In this document: positions 16,386 through 24,955 of the stretch, one piece after another | Numbering within the stretch: the stretch's first letter is position 1 | Layout of the letters: every line of letters begins with the position of its first letter | Assembly (NCBI GenBank): GCA_036406675.1 | Contig: DASXAO010000106.1 | Coordinates: 14,781 to 78,780, forward strand | Source of the DNA: SCGC-AG-212-J23 sp036406675 | GTDB lineage: Bacteria > Pseudomonadota > Gammaproteobacteria > Burkholderiales > SG8-39 | Length of the DNA: 64,000 nt | Direction: 5' to 3' | Translations under genes and position numbers: made by a program | The notes under the pieces: generated by a model | Databases searched by the model: none | What the model was told of the DNA's origin: nothing | Seen by the model: the letters and a program-made list of their open reading frames with translations, nothing else

Positions 16386-16526
16386 TCCGCCCGAAGTCCC
16401 GGGCGTCGGCTACTGGCCGCGGGCGGCGGCGCCCTTGCTGCGCCGCTATCATCTGGCGGGCATGTTCCTCGTCCTTTGCGGCGTCTGGCTGGCCGGGCGT
16501 TCCCCGCACGCCGTCGGTCGGGCCTC

Positions 16527-17321
16527 GTGAATCCAATCGAGCTTGCGGAAAAGCTAAAGCAGTTAAGCATCCAAACGGACCCGTGCGCGCGCGCGGACGG
16601 GCTCAAACAATATCGTTTCCACGCGCCACCTTTCGGCTCGGCGTACGTGAGCATCTCGCCGGCGGAGCAGGGACCCTTTGCATCGTCGAACTTCAACCGC
16701 GTCTATTTGTGCGGAGCCGAGGACGGGCTGAGCGCCGATGGTCTGGCGGAGATTGCCGATCTCTTCGGGCAGGCGGGCGTCGACCGATACTATGCCTGGC
16801 TCAGCCCGGGACCGCGCATGGAGCTCGTGCGGCGCTGGCTCGCGGATGCCGGCATGACGCGGCGAACGCATGTCCGCTATCTCACGCTTGCGCGCGATGC
16901 CAGCGCACCGTTGCTTTCCGCCGTGCGCGTCGAGGCACGCGAGTTGGAGGCAGGCGAAGCAAGAAATCTCGCGGAACGTCACGAGGGCATCGCCTGGCCG
17001 GATTATCTTCGCTCGGCCGGCGCGCCGGGCTTCCACCATTTCATGGCGTTTGACGGCAGCACGCCGATCGCGACGGCCGTGCTGTACGTGCTCGGCGATC
17101 TCGGCTATCTCGGCACTGCGCTCACAGGCGAGCCTTTCCGCGGCCGCGGCGCTCAGCAGGCATTGATTGCCAGGCGGATCGAAGCCGCGGCAGCGCTGGG
17201 TTGCCGGATCCTCGTTTCGGAGACGCTGTCGTTTCTGGAGGTCTCCTTGCGAAACCTCCAAAAGGCGGGATTCAGGACGATCTTCGAGAAGGAGGTGTAC
17301 GAGGCCAAGCTCGAGCATTGA
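16527..17321 (+). CDS. GNAT-family N-acetyltransferase
   Basis: 264 residues from GTG 16527; the frame is open upstream, but the earlier residues are Arg-rich and unconvincing. The C-terminal half has a GNAT core with the acetyl-CoA loop FRGRGAQQALIARRIEAA and a typical beta4-alpha3 pattern (GDLGYLGTALTGEPF). The N-terminal half looks like a degenerate second acetyltransferase fold, as in double-GNAT proteins. The acceptor is unknown. No operon partner is evident. Confidence 0.78.
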   Translation: MNPIELAEKLKQLSIQTDPCARADGLKQYRFHAPPFGSAYVSISPAEQGPFASSNFNRVYLCGAEDGLSADGLAEIADLFGQAGVDRYYAWLSPGPRMELVRRWLADAGMTRRTHVRYLTLARDASAPLLSAVRVEARELEAGEARNLAERHEGIAWPDYLRSAGAPGFHHFMAFDGSTPIATAVLYVLGDLGYLGTALTGEPFRGRGAQQALIARRIEAAAALGCRILVSETLSFLEVSLRNLQKAGFRTIFEKEVYEAKLEH

Positions 17322-17363
17322 TCGAGATGGGCGCTTCCGACCTAAACTGCCAACTTAGCGTGA

Positions 17364-17783
17364 CTATCCTTGCAAATACCGGATCACAGCGTCCCTAAAA
17401 TTCCGCAGCGCGGCGTCCTTTCCATGGCGCTCCATTGCCGCATGGAACGATAGGTAGTCGCTTGCGCCCAGGCTGCGGTAGGACGCGCGCAACTCATCCG
17501 TATCCTCCTTTTCCACGACGAAGAGCGGCAGCGCCCGGACGATGAGGATCGGTATGTCGCTCGCCCATGATTCGGCCCGAAGATGCGTCACAAGGCGGTA
17601 TGGACGAGCCTCGTCAAAGTGATAGCCCACCACGCAGAGGTGCGGCCGCCATGACTTGGCCTCGTCGACCGCCTTTTCGTAGGAAACGGCGTTGAAGACC
17701 TCGACTTCCTGACCGTCAAGCACTCCACGCAACTCGGTCATTGCCCTATTCGTGTCAGCGACCAGGATTCGCCAGCGGGCCAT
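17364..17783 (-). CDS. Receiver-like protein lacking the phospho-acceptor Asp
   Basis: 139 residues with the fold pattern of a CheY-type receiver: MARWRILVADTNRAM (only one acidic residue of the usual pair, Asp10) and RPHLCVVGYHFDEARPYRLV, where the usual phospho-Asp position is occupied by Gly53. LGASDYLSF gives the C-terminal beta5 region. It is therefore probably a pseudo-receiver signalling without phosphorylation, or responding to a ligand or partner. No kinase or output domain is adjacent. A small HTH gene is divergent to it. Confidence 0.65.
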   Translation of the reverse strand: MARWRILVADTNRAMTELRGVLDGQEVEVFNAVSYEKAVDEAKSWRPHLCVVGYHFDEARPYRLVTHLRAESWASDIPILIVRALPLFVVEKEDTDELRASYRSLGASDYLSFHAAMERHGKDAALRNFRDAVIRYLQG

Positions 17784-17996
17784 CCCCTCACTCCCTAACG
17801 AGCGTGCTTACCATGCACGCTCGGGCGCGGTCCACCCTTGAACGCCCGTTTGTGCATCGCTGAACCCCGTGGTCCGCGGGTGCCGGGGAGTCCGGCAGAA
17901 CACGGTAAAAAGCGAACGGAGCGAGGTGTCGGGATTTTCCGGACTGTGCCATCATTCGCTGCCCTAACGTTCTATCGCTATTTGCACTACATTCCC

Positions 17997-18227
17997 ATGC
18001 CTACCGCGCGCTCTGGCGCCCTCCGCGCCGCCGCACAAGTCATTGGAGGTCCGGCCTCCTTAGCGTCCAGGCTCGGGGTGAGCGAGTTGCAACTCGAGCA
18101 ATGGATCAATGGAAAGGAGTCGGTCCCTACGGAGGTATTCCTTCTGGTCGTGGACCTGCTCGAGCGCCACGACCGCCGTAAGGCACCGAGGCCCGAAGGA
18201 AACGATTCGCAGCCGGGCCCCAGGTAG
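17997..18227 (+). CDS. Small helix-turn-helix protein (paralogue of 55783-56016)
   Basis: 76 residues from ATG 17997. The core (ALRAAAQVIGGPASLASRLG, then VSELQLEQWINGKESVPTEV, then FLLVVDLLER) has the spacing of a short Cro/YdaS-like HTH followed by a helix. The tail is charged and probably disordered. No clear Shine-Dalgarno precedes it, so a more upstream start is possible. A related protein lies 38 kb away. It is probably a DNA-binding regulator with unknown targets. Confidence 0.65.
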   Translation: MPTARSGALRAAAQVIGGPASLASRLGVSELQLEQWINGKESVPTEVFLLVVDLLERHDRRKAPRPEGNDSQPGPR

Positions 18228-18240
18228 AGCCAGACGGCGT

Positions 18241-18441
18241 TTACTTTCTGAAGAACAGCTGGACCGCTCCCGCGGCCGCGAGAACCGCGCCGCCGATCAT
18301 CGTCCACATCGCCTTGTCGGTCGGTGAGCCCGTGAAGACGCGGCTCACCTTCGAGTCGAACGCCCCCGACATGTTGTACCCCCAGATCAGCAAGGCGACG
18401 CCGGCGACGAGCAGGGCGATTCCGATGACGTTCTTGTTCAT
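18241..18441 (-). CDS. DUF3185-like small membrane protein
   Basis: 66 residues from ATG 18441, with GGGAGGA upstream. Two membrane helices (NVIGIALLVAGVALLIWGYN and MWTMIGGAVLAAAGAVQLFF) flank a short loop. It matches the small DUF3185 inner-membrane family by length and pattern. Function is unknown. It lies 34 nt after the FAD monooxygenase stop on the same strand and may be co-transcribed with it. Confidence 0.78.
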   Translation of the reverse strand: MNKNVIGIALLVAGVALLIWGYNMSGAFDSKVSRVFTGSPTDKAMWTMIGGAVLAAAGAVQLFFRK

Positions 18442-18475
18442 GCCGTCCTCCCTCTGTTGAAGTTGAACTTGCAGA

Positions 18476-19654
18476 TCAGACCAGCTCCACGGTGAGCGGA
18501 TTGTAGGAGTACAGCCAGGCATTGCGCGCGGCGCCCTCGTCGCGCTTCGCGAAGGCGCGGCGCAGCGCCTGCTGGTCGCGCATGTGGAAGAGCGTGCGGT
18601 TGCCGCTGGAGCCTTCGACGATCCGCGCGGTGCGCTCGATGCGATTGCGCTGATAGATCTGCAGCGCATCGGGCACGTCGGCCATGTCGAGGGCGCGCGT
18701 CAGCACCGCGGCGTCCTCGATCGCCATGGCGGCGCCCTGGGCCAGGTAGGGCAGCGTGGCGTGGACGGAATCGCCGAGCAGGGTCGCGCGCCGGGTGCTC
18801 CAGTTCGAGATCGGCGGGCGATAGAAGAGCGACCAGCGGTAGCACGCATCGCGGTCGGCGAGCTCGACGAGGGTCTGGATGTCGGGATGCCAGCCGGCAA
18901 AATCGGCCTTCAGCTTCTCCCAGGGGAAGCGGGCGGTCCACGACTCCTCCGAAACCTCTTCGGTTTCCACCAGGCCGACGAAGTTCAGCAGCGCCCCCGC
19001 GCGCAGGTAATAGCAAACGACGTGGGCGCCCGGCCCCATCCAGACCGACATCACCGGCCCCATGAAGTCGCGCGGCAGGCTCTGCGTCGGAACGGTAAGC
19101 CGCCATGCCGCGTCGCCGGTATATGCGGGGTGCGCTTCACCGGCGATCTGGGCGCGCACCGCGGACTTCACGCCGTCGGCGCCGACGAGCAGGTCCGCGC
19201 TGACGGTCTCGCCGCCCGCGAGGTGCACGCGCACTTCGCCAGCGGTCTCTTCGAACCCGGTCACGCGCGAATCGAGACGGATGGCGTCCTTCCCGAGGTC
19301 CCGGACCTTGCCGACAAGGAGCTGCTGGAAGTCGGCGCGATGGAGCTGGTTGTAAGGCGCACGGTGCAGGCGCAGGTGCTCGTCCGCGAGCGCGAACTGG
19401 CTGATCACTTCACCCGTGTCGTGCAGGCGAAAGACATAGGCCTCGGGTCGGACTGCAATCGCGGAGAGGGCGTCGGCGAGCTCGAGGTCGATGAGCACGT
19501 GCATCGCATTGGCGCTCATCTGGATGCCGGCACCGACCTCGACGAGCTCGGGCGCCTGCTCGAGGATCTGCACGTCGTGCCCGGCCTTGATCAGGCAGGC
19601 CGCGGCCGTCAGACCGCCGATGCCGGCCCCTGCGATAAGGATCTTTTTCGGCAT
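18476..19654 (-). CDS. FAD-dependent aromatic-type monooxygenase
   Basis: 392 residues from ATG 19654 (MPKKILIAGAGIGGLTAAA). It has the three class A flavoprotein hydroxylase motifs: GAGIGGL for the FAD ADP moiety, DLLVGADGVKSAVR (the DG motif) and ATLLGDSVHATLPYLAQGA (the GD motif). The closest architecture is salicylate or 3-hydroxybenzoate hydroxylase. Substrate is likely an aromatic acid, by family only. No ring-cleavage gene is adjacent. Confidence 0.85.
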   Translation of the reverse strand: MPKKILIAGAGIGGLTAAACLIKAGHDVQILEQAPELVEVGAGIQMSANAMHVLIDLELADALSAIAVRPEAYVFRLHDTGEVISQFALADEHLRLHRAPYNQLHRADFQQLLVGKVRDLGKDAIRLDSRVTGFEETAGEVRVHLAGGETVSADLLVGADGVKSAVRAQIAGEAHPAYTGDAAWRLTVPTQSLPRDFMGPVMSVWMGPGAHVVCYYLRAGALLNFVGLVETEEVSEESWTARFPWEKLKADFAGWHPDIQTLVELADRDACYRWSLFYRPPISNWSTRRATLLGDSVHATLPYLAQGAAMAIEDAAVLTRALDMADVPDALQIYQRNRIERTARIVEGSSGNRTLFHMRDQQALRRAFAKRDEGAARNAWLYSYNPLTVELV

Positions 19655-19774
19655 GGCTTTTCTTGGACAGTTGTAAACCAATCCCGTGTCGGCGTACAGC
19701 CGGACCGGCGATATTTCCCCGGGAATTGGAATCCGCTTCCGCGCGCACTCTGGTCCATGCGCGATCCTGCGGTG

Positions 19775-20368
19775 TCACCGCCGGCGGCCGGGTACCTCCG
19801 GGCGCAGGTGAAGGAGCAAGGCGGCGCATATCAAGACGAAAGCAACGCGCGGCGCTACGAAGGCGACCGCAGTCGCGGTCGCGAAGGTCGCGAGAACGGC
19901 GAGAGATCGGCGTCTCGCCATCTGCCGCGCGCGGTCGGACACCTGTGCAGGCTGCGCTTGCGCCAATACCTCTCGCTCGAAGACGTTATAGGCGATGTCC
20001 ACGCACACGAAAACCGCTGCATAGAGCGCCATGGGCTCGGACGCGAGCTGGGTGCGCGCAACCCACGCCGTCGCGAAAGGAAGGAACGACACCATGAAGA
20101 GGTGGGCGAAGTTCATCCACATCAGCTTCAGCGTCGGGTGACCCACGAGCGACATCAGGTGATGGTGGTTCATCCAGATGATGGCGATGAAGAGGTAGCT
20201 CACGGCATAGCTGATCACCGTGGGCCCGAGATCCCGGAGGGCGGAGAACGCCGGATCCTCCGGTGCCTTCAGCTCCAGAACCATCACGGTCATGATCACA
20301 GCGATGACTGCGTCCGAGAATGCGGCGACCCGGTGCGCGGTGACCTCGCGTGCTCGCTCTTCGTGCAT
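19775..20368 (-). CDS. TMEM175-like potassium channel subunit (DUF1211)
   Basis: 197 residues from ATG 20368. The first helix carries RVAAFSDAVIAVIMTVMVLE, with the FSD motif at 17-19 that marks TMEM175 channels, followed by five further membrane segments. Bacterial members have a single six-helix repeat and assemble as tetramers to conduct K+. No regulator or transporter partner is adjacent. Confidence 0.88.
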   Translation of the reverse strand: MHEERAREVTAHRVAAFSDAVIAVIMTVMVLELKAPEDPAFSALRDLGPTVISYAVSYLFIAIIWMNHHHLMSLVGHPTLKLMWMNFAHLFMVSFLPFATAWVARTQLASEPMALYAAVFVCVDIAYNVFEREVLAQAQPAQVSDRARQMARRRSLAVLATFATATAVAFVAPRVAFVLICAALLLHLRPEVPGRRR

Positions 20369-20462
20369 GCGAGTAACTCTAGGGCCCCTGCATGACATGC
20401 AAGCGCGCAAGACGCGCGGCCTGAACGCGGCGCTTAGACGCCGCTAGCTGCCGATCTCTTCG

Positions 20463-21023
20463 TTACAGCGCCGAGAGATAGCGCGCGATGGCGGCGCGCT
20501 CGGGCTCGGTCAGGGCGCGCATGAATCCGGGCATGTCGAGGTTGTTGCTGCGCTCGTTCCGGGCGAACGCGCGCATTTCGTGGACCAGGTATTCGTAGCT
20601 GAGGCCCGCCAGCCGCGGCGCCGGCATGCCGCCCTGGAAGTTCGGCTGATGACAGGGCTGGCACTGGGCGATGCCCTTCGGCGGCGCGGGCGGCTTGGCC
20701 TGGGCCTTCTTGGACGGCCAGGGCTTGGCCGCGAAATAGGCGGCGAGCTGGCGCAGGTCCCCCTCGGCCAGGCCCTTGGCGAGCGGCGCCATGACCGCGC
20801 TCGGGCGCCCGCCGTTGCGAAAATCGCGAAGCTGCTTCATGAGATAGCTCTCTTGCTGACCCCAGATGACAGGAATGGTCTTGGGGTCGGTGGGAACGCC
20901 CTTGTTCCCATGACACGCCGCACAAACCTGCGCCTTGGCGTCGATGTCATCCGCGGCGTGCACCGGTGTGATCGCAAGGCAGGTACCGATTCCGAAAACC
21001 GCCGAAGCAAAGCGTCTGAGCAT
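20463..21023 (-). CDS. Periplasmic diheme cytochrome c
   Basis: 186 residues. A signal peptide ends VHAAD. Two heme c motifs are visible, CAACH (34-38) and CQPCH (121-125), each in a class I cytochrome domain; DMPGFMRALTEPERAAIARYL supplies a candidate distal Met. The arrangement resembles cytochrome c4-type proteins. It is divergent, 89 nt apart, from the propeller cytochrome at 21113. The two could exchange electrons in the periplasm (inference). Confidence 0.9.
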   Translation of the reverse strand: MLRRFASAVFGIGTCLAITPVHAADDIDAKAQVCAACHGNKGVPTDPKTIPVIWGQQESYLMKQLRDFRNGGRPSAVMAPLAKGLAEGDLRQLAAYFAAKPWPSKKAQAKPPAPPKGIAQCQPCHQPNFQGGMPAPRLAGLSYEYLVHEMRAFARNERSNNLDMPGFMRALTEPERAAIARYLSAL

Positions 21024-21112
21024 GACCGTATTGCCCTCCCCGTGTGCCGAGTATGATAGGTGAGTCCGGCCCCATGAGGACAGAGTCCACCGACAGTGTT
21101 CACGGAGAGCCT

Positions 21113-22756
21113 ATGCGCGCCACGCTGATGCTGACCCTTGCCGCGACCGCGATTCTTCTTCCTTCCATCGCTGGCGCCGGCCCGAACGGGGACCCGGCGC
21201 TCACCGGCACCGTCAGCTCGGAGGCCGAAGGCAAGATGGAAGGCGTGGTCGTCACCGCGCGCCAGGGAAAATCGATCGTCGAAGTGAGCGTGACCACCGA
21301 CGCGGACGGCCGCTACAGCTTCCCGCGCACTCACCTAAAGCCGGGGCAATACACCCTCAGCACACGCGCGGTCGGCTATGACATCGCCGCCCCCGCCAAG
21401 GCGACCGTGTCGGACATCGAGCCGGCCACGGCCGACATCAAGCTGAAGAAGACGAAGAATCTCGCCGGCCAGCTCACCAACGCCGAGTGGCTGAACAGCA
21501 TCCCGGGCACCGAAGAGCAGAAAGCGGGACTGCTGAATTGCGTCGGCTGCCACACGCTCGAGCGCATCGTGCGCTCGACGCACAACTCGGACGAGTGGAC
21601 GAAGGTGATCAGCCGCATGCGGGGCTACGGCGCCGTCAGCCAGCCGATCAAGCCGCAGCCCATGCTGGACCGCGCCCGCGCCGGATCGCCCGAGGATTTC
21701 CGCAAGATGGCGGACTACCTCGCCACCATCAATCTGAGCGCGACCGACCGCTGGCAATACGAATTGAAGACCCTGCCGCGGCCCAAGGGCCGCGACACCC
21801 GCGCGATCGTCACCCACTACGACGTGGTGCGGCCGACGAGCGAGCCGCACGACATCCTCGTCGATCAGGAGGGCAAGGTCTGGTACACGGATTTCGGCGA
21901 GATGTTCATCGGCAAGTTCGACCCGAAGACGCTGAAGCTCGTCGAGTACCCGATCAAGAAGTTCAAGGAAAAAGCGCCGACCGGGCTGCTCTCCATCGAG
22001 TTCGATCGCGAAGGCAAGATCTGGTTCGACACGATGTACCAGGGCTCGCTCGGCTGCCTGGATCCGAAGACCGGCAAGATCGACTACTACCCGGTCTCCA
22101 AGGAATGGAACGACGACACCGTGCAGCTCAACTTCACCGGGCTGCGCCACGACGTAGACGGCAAGGTCTGGACCAAGACGGTGGGCACGCAGCACATCTT
22201 CAGGGTCGACCTGAAGACCGGGAAATGGGAGCGCTTCCACCCGACCGACGACCTGCAGACGGTCAAGAACGCCAGCATCTACCAGGTGATTTCGGATTCG
22301 CAGAACAATCTGTGGATGGCCGAATTCACCGCGGGCCACATCGGCAAGATCGACGCGAAGACGACCAAGGTGACGTGGTACCCGTTCCCCACGCCGAACG
22401 CCCGCGCCCGCCGCATGATGATCGATGAGCAGGACCGCATCACGGTGGCCGAGTATCGCGGCAACAAGGTCGCGGTGTTCGACACCAGGGCCGAGAAGTT
22501 CACCGAATACGATCTGCCGCCGCGCACGTATCCGTATCGTGCGGTTTTCGACAAGAACGGCGAAATCTGGGCCTCGACGATGCACACCGACCGCGTCGTG
22601 CGGCTCGACCCCAAGACCGGCAACACGGCGCAATACATGATGCCCTCCGACACCAACATGCGCACCGTGTTCGTCGACAACTCGACCACGCCGGTGACGT
22701 TCTGGGTCGGCAGCAACCATGACCACCGGATCGTGAAGGTCGAGCCGCTCGACTGA
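21113..22756 (+). CDS. Vgb-like beta-propeller protein with CnaB-like and heme c segments
   Basis: 547 residues from ATG 21113 after a short leader. Order: signal peptide ending IAGAG; a carboxypeptidase-regulatory-like fold (LTGTVSSEAEGKMEGVVVTA, DGRYSFP) at 29-112; a heme c site CVGCH (143-147); then a virginiamycin-B-lyase-like propeller from about residue 235, with repeated blades such as PHDILVDQEGKVWYTDFGEM and GKIWFDTMYQGSLGCLDPKT. This combination occurs in periplasmic redox proteins of unknown substrate. The Vgb similarity alone does not imply antibiotic lysis. A terminator follows. Confidence 0.82.
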   Translation: MRATLMLTLAATAILLPSIAGAGPNGDPALTGTVSSEAEGKMEGVVVTARQGKSIVEVSVTTDADGRYSFPRTHLKPGQYTLSTRAVGYDIAAPAKATVSDIEPATADIKLKKTKNLAGQLTNAEWLNSIPGTEEQKAGLLNCVGCHTLERIVRSTHNSDEWTKVISRMRGYGAVSQPIKPQPMLDRARAGSPEDFRKMADYLATINLSATDRWQYELKTLPRPKGRDTRAIVTHYDVVRPTSEPHDILVDQEGKVWYTDFGEMFIGKFDPKTLKLVEYPIKKFKEKAPTGLLSIEFDREGKIWFDTMYQGSLGCLDPKTGKIDYYPVSKEWNDDTVQLNFTGLRHDVDGKVWTKTVGTQHIFRVDLKTGKWERFHPTDDLQTVKNASIYQVISDSQNNLWMAEFTAGHIGKIDAKTTKVTWYPFPTPNARARRMMIDEQDRITVAEYRGNKVAVFDTRAEKFTEYDLPPRTYPYRAVFDKNGEIWASTMHTDRVVRLDPKTGNTAQYMMPSDTNMRTVFVDNSTTPVTFWVGSNHDHRIVKVEPLD

Positions 22757-22800
22757 GGCGACGCGGTCGGGCAAAACGTCGGACAAGCAACAGGACAGAA

Positions 22801-22835
22801 GGTCCGGTATTCCACCGGGCCGTCTTTCTTTTTCC
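22801..22835 (+). terminator. Rho-independent terminator after the propeller cytochrome
   Basis: Stem GGTCCGGT / ACCGGGCC (one G-U pair) with a 5-nt loop is followed by GTCTTTCTTTTT. Confidence 0.8.
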
Positions 22836-22901
22836 GTTGACCGGCACGTGGCCGTGCCGGCAACATCCGCGTTCCACTTTTGGGAGACTTAGGAGAGAGG
22901 A

Positions 22902-23711
22902 ATGATGCTCAGGAAACTATGCCTGCTCGGCGCCGCGGTCGGCGCCTTTTCGGCTGCGGGGGCCCTTGCCCAGACGGCCGAAGTCACGCTGACGCGCCTC
23001 GACTGCGGCAACGGGTTCAACGACGCGCGCCGGTTCAGCGACACCTTCGCATACACCGATCAGAAGAAGCCCTTCACGTTCAGCTGCTACGTCATCAAGC
23101 ACGGCGACGACTACATGGTCTGGGATACGGGCTACGCGCCGGGCTCGACGCCCAACGCCACCAACAAACCGCTGGGCGAGCTGCTGGCGCAGATGAAGGT
23201 GAAGCCCGAGCAGGTGAAGTACGTCGGCATCAGCCACTTCCATGCCGACCACACCGGCCAGCTCGACACGGTGCCAAACGCGACGCTGCTGATCGGACAG
23301 AAGGAGTGGGACGCGATCACCGCGCCGAAGCCGATGCAGGGCGCGAACGTAGCCGGCTTCAAGCACTGGATCAGCGGCGGCGGCAAGGTGGAGCCGCAGC
23401 CCGCGGACAAGGACGTGTTCGGCGACGGCACGGTGATGATCCTGCGCACGCCGGGCCACACGCCGGGTCATCAGTCGCTGCTCGTCCGGCTGAAAGAAAA
23501 AGGGCCGGTCATCCTCATCGGCGATGCGGTGCACTTCCACGAGAACTGGGATTCGGACGGCGTGCCGGGCTTTAACTACGACCGATCCGAGACGATCTCC
23601 TCGATCGAGCGCCTCAAGGGCATCGCCAAGAACGTGAAGGCGACCGTCATCATCCAGCACGATCCGCGCGACATCAACAAGCTGCCCGCCTTCCCGGCCG
23701 CAGCCAAGTAG
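22902..23711 (+). CDS. Secreted MBL-fold hydrolase, N-acyl homoserine lactonase-like
   Basis: 269 residues. The signal peptide ends ALAQT. The zinc motif HFHADHTGQ (His112, His114, Asp116, His117), a later TPGHTPGHQ His, GDAVHF and IIQHDPRD give the full dinuclear metal site. The overall form matches the AHL lactonase (AttM/AiiA) branch, but those are mostly cytoplasmic and this one is secreted, so the substrate may differ. GGAGAGAGG precedes ATG 22902 or 22905. Terminators lie on both sides, so it is monocistronic. Confidence 0.82.
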   Translation: MMLRKLCLLGAAVGAFSAAGALAQTAEVTLTRLDCGNGFNDARRFSDTFAYTDQKKPFTFSCYVIKHGDDYMVWDTGYAPGSTPNATNKPLGELLAQMKVKPEQVKYVGISHFHADHTGQLDTVPNATLLIGQKEWDAITAPKPMQGANVAGFKHWISGGGKVEPQPADKDVFGDGTVMILRTPGHTPGHQSLLVRLKEKGPVILIGDAVHFHENWDSDGVPGFNYDRSETISSIERLKGIAKNVKATVIIQHDPRDINKLPAFPAAAK

Positions 23712-23730
23712 TCGCGGCGTTGTAGATTCG

Positions 23731-23766
23731 GGGCCCTGGCATTAGCCAGGGCCCTTGTCTTTTCTG
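23731..23766 (+). terminator. Rho-independent terminator after the MBL gene
   Basis: A perfect 10-bp stem GGGCCCTGGC / GCCAGGGCCC with loop ATTA is followed by TTGTCTTTTCT. The T-tract is on the plus strand only. Confidence 0.85.
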
Positions 23767-23767
23767 C

Positions 23768-24955
23768 TCACTCCAATACCAGGTAGACGTTGGCCTTGCG
23801 GTAGCTGTAGAAGTCGATGGTCGAGTCGTTTCGTTCGAGCGTCATTGCCAGCGCGGGCGTGAAGTTCATCCAGCGCCACTCCTTGTTGCGCAGCGACGCC
23901 TCGAGCGCGATGCGGTGGTCCCTTCGGGTGACGCCGAAGAGCGGATCGTCGGCGGCGTATTGCCGGTGTCCGAACGCGAGGCCGGCACGGAGACGAAGCG
24001 GGGCGGGCCGCTCGACGAATAGATTGATCCCGGGCTCGAGCGTGACGCCGTAGTACGTGTAGGGCCGTTCCCTGGCGTCGGAGAGCTCCACGGTTGCCTT
24101 GAGCAATCCGGCGAGCGCCTGCGTCGTGCTCCTCACCGCAGAGAGCGTGACGCTTCCATAGTTGGCGTCGAGGTAGGAGTAGTACGGGAAAGTGACCCGG
24201 CCGACTCTCACCGTGCCGTCGAGCCGGTGAACCTGCGACTCGGAAAGCCGCTGGCTCAGCTCGAGATACGGGAACCGGTAGAGGTACTGGCCGCCGAAGG
24301 TTCCGCCCTCCATTCCCCCGCGCAACTCGGTATAGGAGGCGCCCAGGCGCTTGGAAAGCCCGCCATCGGCGGTCAGGCGGTCGAGCGATTGCGACGGGTA
24401 GTCCAGATACGAGGCGTTGAAGTACACGGAAACGCGGCTTTCGCGCAGGATCGGCTCCATGGCCTGGAAGGAATAGCGCAGGCCTGTAACGCGCTCGTTG
24501 TCCTGCGGCGGCTCGAAGGTCAGCCGCACGCCGCCGATCGTGAACTGGCGCTCCTGGGTGATGTTGCGCGGATTGGAATCCGACACCACGGAGAGCGCGA
24601 AGCGCGCATAGCCGTCGACCTCGTCGATGGAGCGCAGGAACGCCTCGATGTTGTCGTGCACGCGCCAAGGCAACTCGGGCTCGAGCAGGACGGACTTGAA
24701 GAGCCGGCGGGATTCCTGGTACTGCTTGAGGTAAAAGAGCGCTCGCGCGAGCTCGAGCTTGACTCGCGGGCTGTCGGTCTTGTGCGTCAGCTCGCGGAAG
24801 ATGCGTGCCGCGGATTCGAAGTCGCCTGCCTCGAGCCGCTGCGCGCCTTCGATGAATGCGCGCTGGATCTCGGGATCGGGCTGCTGGGCTGCAACCGGAC
24901 CTGCGAAAGCAATGCTAAGCGCGGCGACGAGGAGCCTCCGCCGCCATGCCCTCAT
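23768..24955 (-). CDS. Slam-like surface lipoprotein assembly modifier
   Basis: 395 residues. A signal peptide ends VAAQQ; residues about 28-105 form TPR-like helices (FIEGAQRLEAGDFESAARIF, LARALFYLKQYQESRRLF); from about residue 115 a DUF560 beta-barrel begins with RFALSVVSDSNPRNITQERQ, as in Slam proteins. Slam is an outer-membrane translocon that moves specific lipoproteins to the cell surface. Its ATG directly abuts the stop of the upstream lipoprotein gene (TGA then ATG), so the two form an operon and the lipoprotein is the probable client. Confidence 0.85.
   Translation of the reverse strand: MRAWRRRLLVAALSIAFAGPVAAQQPDPEIQRAFIEGAQRLEAGDFESAARIFRELTHKTDSPRVKLELARALFYLKQYQESRRLFKSVLLEPELPWRVHDNIEAFLRSIDEVDGYARFALSVVSDSNPRNITQERQFTIGGVRLTFEPPQDNERVTGLRYSFQAMEPILRESRVSVYFNASYLDYPSQSLDRLTADGGLSKRLGASYTELRGGMEGGTFGGQYLYRFPYLELSQRLSESQVHRLDGTVRVGRVTFPYYSYLDANYGSVTLSAVRSTTQALAGLLKATVELSDARERPYTYYGVTLEPGINLFVERPAPLRLRAGLAFGHRQYAADDPLFGVTRRDHRIALEASLRNKEWRWMNFTPALAMTLERNDSTIDFYSYRKANVYLVLE

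Noticed and set aside
21113..22756. A streptogramin-resistance (Vgb lyase) gene
   Set aside because: The propeller resembles Vgb, but the fused CnaB-like domain and heme c site point to a periplasmic redox protein instead.
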